From Fen-1362 sp049516395 (GTDB lineage Bacteria; Planctomycetota; Phycisphaerae; Sedimentisphaerales; Anaerobacaceae), in assembly GCA_049516395.1 (NCBI GenBank), contig JBEKTD010000004.1:62001-126000 (forward strand): a DNA stretch of 64,000 nt. The letters run 5' to 3'. A program made the position numbers and the translations under genes. Below the pieces are notes generated by a model, which did no database searches, was not told where the DNA came from, and saw nothing but the letters and a program-made list of their open reading frames with translations. Shown here piece after piece: positions 23,553 through 31,064 of this stretch; within the stretch, counting starts at the first letter, position 1; the number at the start of each line of letters is the position of its first letter.

Positions 23553-24430
23553 GGTTTAACCTCAGGTGTCTGTTCGTCATCTTGGCCTGCCAGGACAGGA
23601 AAGACGCTTTGCAGTCCCCTGTCGAAGCTGGTTGTGTAAATGATGCAAATCGAGTAGGTGATGGCCCAGTGCAGTTTGAAGGTGTTATTGCAAATGTAGA
23701 AAATTATAAGGATGGCAGCCAGGCCTATGATGACCTGCGTTATTGTGGCGTCGCGGTCGCTGATTTGGCTTTCGTCGAAGAGGTCAACGTATTGCATTAT
23801 AATCAGCAGGATGCTGTTGATTATGTTCCAGACGGGGAAGAGGAGCAGCCAGCCGGGGCAATCTTTGAGCATATAAAAGCCGGCGATTAAACCGGTGGCC
23901 GCGTTTACGGTTATGGCAAAGAGCAGCATAATTCCTTTTTCGATATCTGTTTTTTGCCGCGGAGTGAAGACGTGATAGAGGCACAGGGACATTCCGAGCA
24001 TAAACAGGCCGACGTAGAGATACCGCCGCAATATATCGAGGCGCATCAAAAAGGCGATTATATCGTCCTGCAGTTTGGTGCTGGTGAAGTAGAGGATGAT
24101 GAATACCGCCGACATCAGGAACAGCGACAATTCGTCGTAGTTCGGGATTAAAAAGCCATATTTCTCTTCGTACAGGTCCGTCAAATCCTCCAGAGTGTCC
24201 GGCGGCGGGAACTCTTCTGTTATTGCAGAAAGGATTTTGCCGGTTTCAGAAATATGCTCTTTGGGGGGCGTATCGGGCGCAAGCGCAAGTGGCGCTAAAT
24301 TGCTTTCGGGTTCGAAGGTCTTAGGGACATAAACAATATGCTTACACGTGGGGCACTGGCCTTTCTTGCCCCGGCCATCATCTTTCGCCACTATCCGCTG
24401 CCCGCAATATGCGCATTTGAAGTGTATCAC
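23549..24430 (-). CDS. Zinc-ribbon multi-pass membrane protein, function unknown
   Basis: A protein of 293 residues from the preferred GTG at 24430, chosen because the related truncated gene begins at the same place (VIHFKCAYCGQ against MIRFKCIYCGQ); a longer form from 24472 is possible. Residues 5-32 form a zinc ribbon (CAYC and CPTC). A charged linker precedes five or six membrane helices (from about residue 95 to 265), for example LSLFLMSAVFIILYF, YLYVGLFMLGMSLCL and GIMLLFAITVNAATGLIAG. The C-terminus is hydrophilic and acidic. Zinc ribbon plus membrane bundle is a common, poorly characterised layout in Planctomycetota. Function unknown. Confidence 0.75.
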   Translation of the reverse strand: MIHFKCAYCGQRIVAKDDGRGKKGQCPTCKHIVYVPKTFEPESNLAPLALAPDTPPKEHISETGKILSAITEEFPPPDTLEDLTDLYEEKYGFLIPNYDELSLFLMSAVFIILYFTSTKLQDDIIAFLMRLDILRRYLYVGLFMLGMSLCLYHVFTPRQKTDIEKGIMLLFAITVNAATGLIAGFYMLKDCPGWLLLFPVWNIINSILLIIMQYVDLFDESQISDRDATITQVIIGLAAILIIFYICNNTFKLHWAITYSICIIYTTSFDRGLQSVFPVLAGQDDEQTPEVKP

Positions 24431-24474
24431 AACTAACCATTGCCTCCCGCAAATTATCACCGCAGAAGCCATAA

Positions 24475-24536
24475 TTAGCGGATAGCGGGTAGCGTTTAGT
24501 TTTTTACTATCCGCTATACGCTGTACGCTATTTTCT
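24475..24536. repeat. AGCGGATAGCGGGTAGCG repeat block with inverted copy
   Basis: A short-period repeat, AGCGGATAGCGGGTAGCG (24478-24495), followed by an inverted relative, CTATCCGCTATACGCTGTA. AGCGGATAG and CTATCCGCT form a 9-bp inverted repeat that may act as a terminator for the proB message. The same family is found at 4308, 5032, 7783, 63655 and inside proA. Confidence 0.75.
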
Positions 24537-24570
24537 TTTTCTCAGCGGTCTCCGTGTGCTCCGCGGTTAA

Positions 24571-25671
24571 TCAAAACTCCACGAATACGATATCTTCCGG
24601 TATCGCGACGACGTCCCTGCGTTTGGGGCCGAGTAGCTTACGAATTTCGGTAGAGTGTTTGCCCGCCAGCGTCTCAAGCTCTGTACTGCTGAAATTCGTT
24701 ACGGCCTTTGCCTTGTCGTTTAGCCAGATACAATCACCCGCTTCAAACGTTCCCTGTATTGATTTTATGCCGCTTGGCAATAAGCTCTTTTTGTTCTTTA
24801 CTGCCCGAATTGCGCCGTCGTCGATATTTATAACGCCCGCAGGGGTGCTGTTAAGAATCCATCTTTCGCGGTTGCTTAGTTTGCGTTTGGGTAAAAACAG
24901 CGTCCCGATTGTCTCGCCCGCGATGATTCGCTCGATAACATTTTCGGTTTTGCCGTTGGCTAATATTATTTTGCAGCCCGCGTTGGAGGCGACTTTGGCG
25001 GCCTCGATTTTGGTCTTCATACCGCCCGTGCTGAATTTGCTGCCCTTAGTTCCTGCGCTTTTGATTATTTCGTCGGTGATTTCAAAGACCGTATCTATTG
25101 GCTTGGCATCCACGTATTTTTTGGGGTCTTTATCGTAAAGAGCGTCGATATCGGTCAGTATTACAAGCAAGTCGGCGTCGATTTTGCTTGCGACAAGTGC
25201 GCTTAGGCGGTCGTTATCGCCAAACGCCGTCCCGATTTCAGCTGTTGAGATACTGTCGTTTTCATTTAAAACGGGCACAACGCCAAGTTTCAAAAGCGTC
25301 TCAATCGAGTTTTGCAGATTCAGATAGGTCTTGCGATTATTCAGCACTTCAGCGGTAAGCAGCACCTGTGCGACTGTAACGCCGAATTGCTCGAATGCCT
25401 TTCGATATTCCGCCATTAACATTGGTTGGCCTATGGCAGCACAGGCCTGACGTATTCGGACATCGCCTGGCTTGTTTGAGAGCTTCAATTGTCCCGCACC
25501 CATCCCGATTGCGCCGGAGGTAACAATCACCACCTGTTTACCCATTTTAAGCAGTGAATTTACCTGTCCGGCCATTAAGCCCACATACCCGGCGTCGATA
25601 CTGTCATCTTTAGACAGGATATTGGTGCCAATTTTGATTACTACCCGTTTTGCCTTTTCGAAATTCCTCAT
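24571..25671 (-). CDS. proB: Glutamate 5-kinase
   Basis: A 366-residue enzyme for the first step of proline synthesis, phosphorylating glutamate with ATP. The amino acid kinase domain (about residues 1-255) has RVVIKIGTNILS at the N-terminus, VTSGAIGMGAG (about 50-60), PVLNENDSIS (near 137), FGDNDRLSALVA (near 151) and ILTDIDALYDKDP. KGSKFSTGGMKTKIEAA is the conserved nucleotide-binding loop. A C-terminal PUA domain (about 275-355, INIDDGAIRAVKNKKSLLPSG) is present as in most bacterial forms. Its partner proA lies about 960 bp upstream on the same strand, separated by repeats and a gene on the other strand, so they are probably not one operon. Upstream sequence is CACAGAG repeat. Confidence 0.96.
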   Translation of the reverse strand: MRNFEKAKRVVIKIGTNILSKDDSIDAGYVGLMAGQVNSLLKMGKQVVIVTSGAIGMGAGQLKLSNKPGDVRIRQACAAIGQPMLMAEYRKAFEQFGVTVAQVLLTAEVLNNRKTYLNLQNSIETLLKLGVVPVLNENDSISTAEIGTAFGDNDRLSALVASKIDADLLVILTDIDALYDKDPKKYVDAKPIDTVFEITDEIIKSAGTKGSKFSTGGMKTKIEAAKVASNAGCKIILANGKTENVIERIIAGETIGTLFLPKRKLSNRERWILNSTPAGVINIDDGAIRAVKNKKSLLPSGIKSIQGTFEAGDCIWLNDKAKAVTNFSSTELETLAGKHSTEIRKLLGPKRRDVVAIPEDIVFVEF

Positions 25672-25775
25672 TTTTAGCCACAGAGAACCAATTTTTATTT
25701 AGCCACAGAGGTCACAGAGACCACAGAGAATTGTAACCACAGATTACGCAGATTACACGGTTTTTTTTGACACCG
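25672..25775. repeat. CACAGAG-family repeat block upstream of proB
   Basis: Several units such as AGCCACAGAGGTCACAGAG, ACCACAGAGAATTG and AACCACAGATTACGCAGATTA. It directly precedes the proB start codon, so proB's promoter or leader must lie in or beyond repeat DNA. Confidence 0.75.
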
Positions 25776-25785
25776 ATTTAAACTG

Positions 25786-25894
25786 ATTTTGCTCGGCTTG
25801 GTGTTCTCGACGAATCCTGCTTTTTAAGCGAACTTAGTCGCAGGATTCGTTATTGACCACCGCCCCTAAGGGGCATTTTTAAGCCGAGCAAAAT
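25786..25894. repeat. Nested-hairpin element with 14-bp inverted ends
   Basis: Perfect 14-bp terminal inverted repeats, ATTTTGCTCGGCTT (25786-25799) and AAGCCGAGCAAAAT (25881-25894). Inside is an 11-bp perfect stem, ACGAATCCTGC (25810-25820) with GCAGGATTCGT (25840-25850), and a smaller GCCCC/GGGGC hairpin (25862-25874) followed by ATTTTT. It sits between ACACCGATTT-like and TACACGGATTT-like repeat sequence. It could be a miniature inverted-repeat element or a small structured RNA; no gene is inside. Confidence 0.7.
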
Positions 25895-26070
25895 ACACGG
25901 ATTTTTGCCACAAAATTCTTGTATTCTCTCATTGTTCGATAATATAATGATTTCTTAAGGTCGGAAGATATGATTTTTGCCTTATAAAGGGAAATAAATA
26001 TGGTGTCCCCAGATTTCCAGATTTCTCCCGTGTGAACGCTTACAAATTAAGGAAAGTGAAAGGAAGATAT

Positions 26071-26475
26071 ATGTACCTTCAAAGACAAAGTTATGAAAGC
26101 AAGCGTTCTGCATGGCATTTTACATTTGGATGTTGGATCATCTCGGGAATTTTATTAGTCATTCTCATGGTCATAGGATTCCCTGACAACCTTTGGGATC
26201 CCTTTGGATTTGGCAATTTATTTCGTGGATTTCTCACTTCGTCTTTATTTATATCTCTCGGTTTGTCATTTGTTGGTGGTCCTTGTACATCTCTTGAAGA
26301 TTTTGATGTTCGTACACATACAGGTCAAGGTACCATTACCAATCCTCTATCTAATGCTGTAGGAGGAGTAGCAGGTCTGCTTGGCCTCGGTGGTATTGTT
26401 CTTATTATCCGATACTTGTGGATTATTTTCTCAGAATGGCATACTTTAATCTATATGTGGAAAAATGGAATCTGA
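26071..26475 (+). CDS. Small multi-pass membrane protein, unknown
   Basis: A 134-residue protein starting at ATG 26071, chosen because AGGAAG (26061-26066) precedes it by 4 nt; an in-frame GTG at 26032 lies in a segment resembling leader sequence. Three to four hydrophobic helices are visible: FGCWIISGILLVILMVIGF, FLTSSLFISLGLSFVGG and LLGLGGIVLIIRYLWIIF. Between the second and third is a polar loop with CTSLEDFDVRTHTGQGT and a Gly-rich turn (NAVGGVAGLLG). It lies on the opposite strand to proA and proB, which flank it. I do not recognise a family. It is AT-richer than proA and proB. Confidence 0.6.
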   Translation: MYLQRQSYESKRSAWHFTFGCWIISGILLVILMVIGFPDNLWDPFGFGNLFRGFLTSSLFISLGLSFVGGPCTSLEDFDVRTHTGQGTITNPLSNAVGGVAGLLGLGGIVLIIRYLWIIFSEWHTLIYMWKNGI

Positions 26476-26629
26476 AATTTGGAAAATCCATACTTGTTAA
26501 TAGGTTGGATTTATTGTTCTTTTCAACACGAAGTCCTCGAAGGCTCACGAAGATTTTTATAAAATAACAAATCATAAGTAATAAATTAGAAATGAATTAT
26601 CTTTTTGTCCTCTGTGCTCTCTGTGGCTA

Positions 26630-27961
26630 CTACGTTAATTTTTTATGCGTGAATTTTTTTTTAGGTCCTGGTGAGCCTGTCGAACCACCTTCGGCGTAGT
26701 CGGCGACGATTTGGCCTGAGCCGAGCAGTTTCCATTTGTAAATCAGGAGGCCTTCGAGGCCGACGGGGCCGCGGGCGTGAATCTTCGTTGTGCTGACGCC
26801 GACCTCCGCGCCTAAGCCATATCGGTAGCCATCGGCGAAACGTGTGCTGCAATTCCAGAATACACCTGCTGAATCCACTAAATCGAGGAACCTTTCGGCG
26901 GTTGCTTTATCCTGCGTAACAATCGCATCGGTATGATGCGAGCCATAGTGGTTTATGTGTTCGATTGCCTCATCGACGCCATAGACGACCTTTATCGACA
27001 GGATGTAATCGAGATATTCGGTTGACCAGTCCTTCTCAGTTGCTGGTTTGACTTTGATGATTGAACGGGTTTTTTTGCAGCCGCGAAGCTCGACATTTTT
27101 CGCGTCGAAGGCGGCTTTTACCTTTGGCAAAAACTCTTTGGCGATTTTGCTATCGACGAGAAGCGTCTCCGTAGCATTGCAGACGGCTACATACTGGCAC
27201 TTTGAATCGACAGCGATTTTCACCGCCATATCGAGAGCCGCTGCCCCATCTACATAAACGTGGCAAATACCTTCCGCGTGGCCAAGCACAGGTATATTTG
27301 TATGGTTCATTATGTAACGGACAAATTCATTCGAGCCGCGTGGAATGACGAGGTCGATATCCTCATCCATCTTGAGCATTTCAGCGACATCCTGCCGGGT
27401 TTCAAGCAACTGTATCCACCCATCCGGTATTACTTCTGAACGCTGTCCGCTGCTCGCTGAACGCTGACAGGTCGCTTCGGCGATTATCTTTGCCAGGATT
27501 TTATTTGTATTGGCTGCTTCGGAACCGCCTTTGAGAAGGACTGCGTTGCCGCTTTTGAGGCACAGCGTTGAAATCTGCACAAGGGCATCGGGTCTTGATT
27601 CGAAGACTACGCCAATGACGCCTATGGGACAACTGACTTTGTAGAGGTTCAGTCCTTCGTCGAGTTCGGTTGCGGTGAGCGTCTGGCCTACGGGGTCATC
27701 GAGTTTGATTAAACTTTCGATACCAGCGCAGACATCCGCGATTTTGCCCTCGTCGAATTTGAGGCGTTTGAGCAGGGGGCTTGCGAGTTTATTTTTTTCG
27801 GCGACGCGCAGGTCTTTTTGGTTGGCGGCGATTATCTCCGCGCTTTTATTTTTCAATGCCTCAGCTATTTGCGCGAGCGCAGCATTTTTAATATCGGTCT
27901 TTGCTGCCCCGAGTAGTATTGACGCCGATTTCGCTTTTTTGGCTTTTTCCGCTATACTCAT
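26630..27961 (-). CDS. proA: Glutamate-5-semialdehyde dehydrogenase (gamma-glutamyl phosphate reductase)
   Basis: A 443-residue enzyme for the second step of proline synthesis. The start is ATG 27961 with GAGGA 7 nt ahead (a GTG five codons earlier would include that site). Family motifs include CPIGVIGVVFESRPDA, NAVLLKGGSEA, DLVIPRGSNEFVRYI and the catalytic-cysteine region KCQYVAVCNATETLLVDS; DLVDSAGVFWNCSTRFADGY follows, then LGAEVGVSTTKIHARGPVGLEGL. Two repeat-derived segments stand out. One is CQRSASSGQRSEVI before PDGWIQLLETR, where relatives have a short AGLP-type turn. The other is the end GGSTGSPGPKKK. Both correspond to interspersed repeats seen elsewhere in this window. Confidence 0.95.
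   Translation of the reverse strand: MSIAEKAKKAKSASILLGAAKTDIKNAALAQIAEALKNKSAEIIAANQKDLRVAEKNKLASPLLKRLKFDEGKIADVCAGIESLIKLDDPVGQTLTATELDEGLNLYKVSCPIGVIGVVFESRPDALVQISTLCLKSGNAVLLKGGSEAANTNKILAKIIAEATCQRSASSGQRSEVIPDGWIQLLETRQDVAEMLKMDEDIDLVIPRGSNEFVRYIMNHTNIPVLGHAEGICHVYVDGAAALDMAVKIAVDSKCQYVAVCNATETLLVDSKIAKEFLPKVKAAFDAKNVELRGCKKTRSIIKVKPATEKDWSTEYLDYILSIKVVYGVDEAIEHINHYGSHHTDAIVTQDKATAERFLDLVDSAGVFWNCSTRFADGYRYGLGAEVGVSTTKIHARGPVGLEGLLIYKWKLLGSGQIVADYAEGGSTGSPGPKKKFTHKKLT
26667..26689. repeat. CCTGGTGAGCCTGTCGAACC repeat in the proA C-terminus
   Basis: Resembles the CCTGAGCGAAGTCGAAGG word in the histidine kinase gene (52278-52295) and its complement at 61335-61352. It encodes the GSTGSPG peptide at the end of ProA. 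Confidence 0.55.
27433..27475. repeat. GAACGCTGTCCGCTGCTCGC repeat inside proA
   Basis: In-frame block encoding CQRSASSGQRSE on the minus strand, with the words CGCTGTCCGCTG and CGCTGAACGCTG that also form intergenic blocks at 4308-4326, 5032-5060, 7780-7812 and 24475-24536. Confidence 0.75.
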
Positions 27962-27968
27962 TTTTTTC

Positions 27969-28047
27969 CTCACCACTAAGACACGAAGGCACTAAGAAGA
28001 AATTAAATAAACGAAAAAAACTTTGTGTCTTAGGGTCTTCGTGGTAA
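27969..28047. repeat. Facing copies of an ACTAAGACACGAAGG repeat
   Basis: CACTAAGACACGAAGGCACTAAG (27974-27996) faces a related block, CTTTGTGTCTTAGGGTCTTCGTGG (28022-28045), on the opposite strand just upstream of proA. The two could fold into an imperfect hairpin. They are members of a CACAAAG/CACGAAG variant of the window-wide CACAGAG family. Confidence 0.6.
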
Positions 28048-28084
28048 AATTGTAATTGAAAAATAATAAATAATCAATGATTAC

Positions 28085-28155
28085 GCGGGTGTAGCTTAGT
28101 GGTAAAGCTCCAGCCTTCCAAGCTGGTCATGTGGGTTCGATTCCCATCACCCGCT
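28085..28155 (+). tRNA. tRNA-Gly (anticodon TCC)
   Basis: A 71-nt cloverleaf: acceptor GCGGGTG / CACCCGC with discriminator T, D-loop TAGCTTAGTGGTAAAGC, anticodon stem CCAGC / GCTGG with loop CTTCCAA (anticodon TCC, reads GGA), and T-arm GTGGGTTCGATTCCCAT. CCA is not encoded. It lies upstream of mraZ on the same strand. Confidence 0.96.
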
Positions 28156-28362
28156 TTTTCCGGAGGACTGAAGGCGGAGAACGGATGACTGGTAGGGGGA
28201 CAAGTCACATTGGGCTATGGCGATAATCTGAGAAAAACAGGAATTCGCAAAAAAATTTCAAGTCCGCCAAAGCGGCCATAGCTGCATCTAACTGTTTGTC
28301 TTTGTTTGAGTTATAACTTCGGGGACAACGTCCCATAATAAAATTTAAAGAATTTTTATTAA
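28156..28362. other. Gene-free leader region between tRNA-Gly and the MraZ boxes
   Basis: No gene. The sequence is mixed; a GGGGACAACGTCCC palindrome lies at 28321-28334 and an AT-rich stretch with a run of A and T blocks (28337-28362) precedes the operator array. Confidence 0.5.
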
Positions 28363-28363
28363 A

Positions 28364-28462
28364 AGGTGGAATTTACTATTGACGAAGTGGGAGTAAATGG
28401 CAATAATTCCCTATAAGTGGTTAGTAAGTGGCGATAAGTGTTAAGTAAGTGGAGACAAGTGA
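28364..28462 (+). promoter_or_regulatory. MraZ operator: helically phased AAGTGG array
   Basis: Copies of AAGTGG or one-base variants start at 28364 (AGGTGG), 28385, 28395 (AAATGG), 28415, 28426, 28436 (AAGTGT), 28447 and 28457 (AAGTGA). Steps are 10, 11, 20 or 21 bp, the 10.5-bp helical repeat or two turns of it. MraZ is known to bind its own promoter at short direct repeats (TGGGN in E. coli, AAAGTGG in mollicutes), so this is the autoregulatory site. The array runs up to the start codon. Confidence 0.85.
28379..28407 (+). promoter_or_regulatory. Likely mraZ promoter embedded in the operator
   Basis: TTGACG (28379-28384), a 17-bp spacer and AATAAT (28402-28407). It lies among the MraZ boxes, and the unoccupied slots in the array (near 28374 and 28405) coincide with promoter elements. 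Confidence 0.5.
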
Positions 28463-28942
28463 ATGCTTTTATTAACAGGGGAATACGAGCATACAATCGA
28501 TGAGAAGGGCAGGGTGCTGGTCCCCAACAAGCTCCGCAATCAAATCGATACCAAAGAATACGGCAGCGATTTTTATCTTGTCGTTGGGGCAAACGGCATA
28601 TTGTCTTTATATCCTGAGAAATGCTTTCAGCTTATGACGCTTGCTATGGCACAGAAAAACACCGCCCCGGACGAAATCATAGCATTCGAGCGAATGAATT
28701 TCGCTTTGGCAGGGAAGGTCGAATTAGACAGCCAGGGACGGCTTTTATTAAATGAAAAACTGCGCAAAAGGGCAGGTTTAAAAGATAACGTAACGCTGGT
28801 AAGTGTGCGGGACCACATCGAGCTTTGGAACACGCAGGACTGGGAACAGTATCTTTCGGACAATATGGCGCAGTACCAGAAACGCGTGGCCGAGGCGAGA
28901 CAGGAGGTTTTGCAGAAGCAGAGTCAGGATTTAGAGGGATGA
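28463..28942 (+). CDS. mraZ: Transcriptional regulator MraZ
   Basis: A 159-residue protein with the two tandem SpoVT/AbrB-like half-domains of MraZ. The first has GEYEHTIDEKGRVLVPNKLR (about residues 6-25), the second KVELDSQGRLLLNEKLRKRA (about 85-104), and VTLVSVRDHIELWNTQDWEQY closes the second, near 110-132. Members form ring oligomers and repress their own division and cell-wall cluster. A phased array of MraZ boxes lies directly upstream, as expected for autoregulation. The gene opens the cluster mraZ, small protein, rsmH, LysM protein, ftsL-like, ftsI. Its stop overlaps by 4 bp an unused ATG of the next frame. Confidence 0.96.
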   Translation: MLLLTGEYEHTIDEKGRVLVPNKLRNQIDTKEYGSDFYLVVGANGILSLYPEKCFQLMTLAMAQKNTAPDEIIAFERMNFALAGKVELDSQGRLLLNEKLRKRAGLKDNVTLVSVRDHIELWNTQDWEQYLSDNMAQYQKRVAEARQEVLQKQSQDLEG

Positions 28943-28953
28943 AAGGAGTCATA

Positions 28954-29169
28954 ATGTTAGAATTGTATCCGGACCATTGCGAAGTCGTCAAAGAAGGATT
29001 GAAGGGCACCAGGGCAATAGACGAGCAGACGTTTGCCTCATTAGAGGTGCTGAATGACCGGCTGGAAAGGGTAAAAAAGCTCGGCGGCAGGTTCGTTAAT
29101 GTAGCGTTCTCGCCGGCGGCGGAGCATCTGAGGAAGCAATCCGGCAAATTAGCGGTGGGTCATAGTTAA
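28954..29169 (+). CDS. Small 71-residue protein between mraZ and rsmH
   Basis: A small soluble protein starting at ATG 28954, with AAGGAG (28943-28948) 5 nt ahead. It reads MLELYPDHCEVVKEGLKGTRAI up to about residue 20 in two pieces, then an amphipathic helix (TFASLEVLNDRLERVKKLG) and a short strand GRFVNVAFSP. It is placed in the division cluster with only 11 bp to mraZ and 14 bp to rsmH, so it is surely co-transcribed. I do not recognise a family, and no gene normally occupies this place in the textbook dcw cluster. Confidence 0.75.
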   Translation: MLELYPDHCEVVKEGLKGTRAIDEQTFASLEVLNDRLERVKKLGGRFVNVAFSPAAEHLRKQSGKLAVGHS

Positions 29170-29183
29170 AACGGCGTTTAAAA

Positions 29184-30083
29184 GTGGATGGTTCGGCGGC
29201 GCAACATATACCGGTTCTTGCTGAAGTACTTGTTGAGCAGATAAAGCTGCCGCAGGATGCGGTGATGGTCGATGCGACCATAGGACAGGGAGGTCATAGC
29301 TTACTGTTTGGCAAGGGATTGGGCCCCAAGGGAGCTATAATCGGCCTGGACGTTGATATAAATGCTATCCGAAGGGCCCAGTCTGTTTTAGAAGGATTGC
29401 TTTGCAGGGTGATTCTGGTAAATTCCAATTTTTCCGAAATAGCGGAAGTTGTGCGCGGGCAGGGGATGGAAAAGGTTGATTTCATACTGGCGGATTTAGG
29501 GTTTTGCTCTGCCCAGTTAGAGGATGACCGGATGGGTTTAAGTTTCCAAAAAAATATGCCGCTGGATATGCGTTTGGATAAAAGATTAAAGACCACTGCT
29601 GCCGATATAATCAACAGAGCAGATGAGAAGACGCTCGCGGATTTGATTTACAAATTCGGCGAAGAAAGAGCATCGAGGCGGATAGCAAGATTTATCGTCG
29701 AGCGTCGTCATCGTGAGCCGATTACGACGACGGGCCAGCTTGCCGCGATTATATCGAGCGCGATGGGAAAAGGCGGACAGTGGTCACGGATTCATCCGGC
29801 TACCAGGACTTTTCAGGCGCTGAGAATCGCGGTGAACAATGAGCTTGAAAATCTTGAGACGCTGCTCGGTTCGGCGCCGGCCCTGCTGGCACAAAACGGT
29901 TTCATAGCGGTCATCAGTTTTCACAGTTTGGAAGACCGGATAGTGAAAATGGATTTTAAGAGCAACGAGAAGAATGGTGTTTATAAAGTTATTACGAAAA
30001 AACCGATATCGGCATCGCGTGATGAGATATCGAAAAACCACAGGGCAAGGAGCGCAAAGTTAAGGATAGCGCAGAAAGTTTAA
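29184..30083 (+). CDS. rsmH: 16S rRNA (cytosine(1402)-N(4))-methyltransferase
   Basis: A 299-residue SAM-dependent methyltransferase of the MraW family that modifies C1402 in the 16S rRNA decoding site. Starts at GTG 29184. Motifs: HIPVLAEVLVEQI at the start, VDATIGQGGHSLLF (SAM-binding, about 32-45), GLDVDINAIRRAQ, VDFILADLGFCSAQLED (about 98-114; relatives have ADLGVSSxQLD), GLSFQKNMPLDMRLD, the HPATRTFQALRIAVNNEL motif (about 203-220) and ISFHSLEDRIVK. All are in the normal order and the length is normal. It stands in the dcw cluster between a small unknown gene and a LysM gene, in place of the usual rsmH-ftsL adjacency. Confidence 0.96.
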   Translation: MDGSAAQHIPVLAEVLVEQIKLPQDAVMVDATIGQGGHSLLFGKGLGPKGAIIGLDVDINAIRRAQSVLEGLLCRVILVNSNFSEIAEVVRGQGMEKVDFILADLGFCSAQLEDDRMGLSFQKNMPLDMRLDKRLKTTAADIINRADEKTLADLIYKFGEERASRRIARFIVERRHREPITTTGQLAAIISSAMGKGGQWSRIHPATRTFQALRIAVNNELENLETLLGSAPALLAQNGFIAVISFHSLEDRIVKMDFKSNEKNGVYKVITKKPISASRDEISKNHRARSAKLRIAQKV

Positions 30084-30108
30084 AGGAATCGTTGAAGGGA
30101 GTCATAAA

Positions 30109-31026
30109 ATGACATCGGACGCAAAAATTGGGTTGTTGCTGGGACTCGTATTCATATTTGTTATCGCATTCATAATTAACGGCCTGCCGGGCCTTCACCA
30201 GAAGGATGACAGCAACAAGCTTACGACCAATATGGTCGGACTGGAGAGCAATCCGTCCGGCATCGGCGCCAATGAACGAAGGGTCCAGAGGGCTCTGGAC
30301 CAGCCCGCAGCTCCAGCCGGTGAAACTGCGCAGCCGGTAGCAGGAACCCAGGCGCAACAGCCGATGACAAACGCTGCTCAGCCAGCGCCGACAGGAGCAG
30401 TGGCGAGTCAGCCGGTCGCGGACAACGCGATAGTCGGGCCGACGCAGGCAGCGCCAACGACTGCTATTGGGCCGACTGCTTCCGCTCCGGCACAGGATGT
30501 ACCGGCAGCTAATACACAGCCGACAGCAGCGCCTGAGGCCGCACAGCCGGCCCCGGCGAAGGTCTATGTAGTTCAATCCGGCGACAGTATCAGCGGAATA
30601 GCCAAAAAAGTTTACGGCGTCAAGGAAGGCGTAAAACAGAAAAATATCGATGCCATATTCGCAGCCAACCGAAAGACGCTTAGCAAAATTAGCGACCTTC
30701 AAATCGGCCAGAAATTAGTAATACCGTCGCTACCGGGTTCAACTGCCGCATCGTCATCACCTGCTGAAGTCCTTACGGACAAGAATTTCACAAAGGTAGA
30801 ATCGGTAGGCCAGCAGCATTCGACGGCTAAGGCGGACAAGCCGGCGGCAACGGCAAAGCCGGGAAGCGTTTACGTCGTAAAAGAGGGCGACAGCTTGTGG
30901 AAAATCGCTGCGAGTCAACTCGGCGACGGCAATCGCTATAAAGAGATAGTCAAGGCGAACAGCAACATATTGTCCAGTGAGGACGATATAGCGGTTGGAA
31001 TGCAGTTAAAAATGCCGGCCAAGTAG
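30109..31026 (+). CDS. Membrane-anchored protein with two LysM domains
   Basis: A 305-residue protein with an N-terminal membrane helix (about 5-25, GLLLGLVFIFVIAFII), a long Pro/Ala/Gln/Thr-rich disordered stretch (about 60-148) and two LysM domains (about 150-210, VYVVQSGDSISGIAKKVYG, and 250-303, VYVVKEGDSLWKIAASQLG). LysM binds N-acetylglucosamine chains of peptidoglycan. GGGAG lies 7 nt before the ATG. Its place within the division cluster, between rsmH and the FtsL-like gene, suggests a division-site peptidoglycan-binding role; this is inference. The linker is built of short repeated words (AAPAGE, TQAQQ) and may be length-variable. Confidence 0.88.
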   Translation: MTSDAKIGLLLGLVFIFVIAFIINGLPGLHQKDDSNKLTTNMVGLESNPSGIGANERRVQRALDQPAAPAGETAQPVAGTQAQQPMTNAAQPAPTGAVASQPVADNAIVGPTQAAPTTAIGPTASAPAQDVPAANTQPTAAPEAAQPAPAKVYVVQSGDSISGIAKKVYGVKEGVKQKNIDAIFAANRKTLSKISDLQIGQKLVIPSLPGSTAASSSPAEVLTDKNFTKVESVGQQHSTAKADKPAATAKPGSVYVVKEGDSLWKIAASQLGDGNRYKEIVKANSNILSSEDDIAVGMQLKMPAK

Positions 31027-31048
31027 TTGAACCGGCCGGTTTCTTTTT
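31014..31048 (+). terminator. Possible terminator or attenuator inside the division cluster
   Basis: CCGGCC (31015-31020) pairs with GGCCGG (31034-31039) across the LysM stop codon, followed by TTTCTTTTT. A weak rho-independent structure that would partly separate the LysM gene from the ftsL-like and ftsI genes. Confidence 0.45.
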
Positions 31049-31064
31049 GGTTACTACACGGCTT

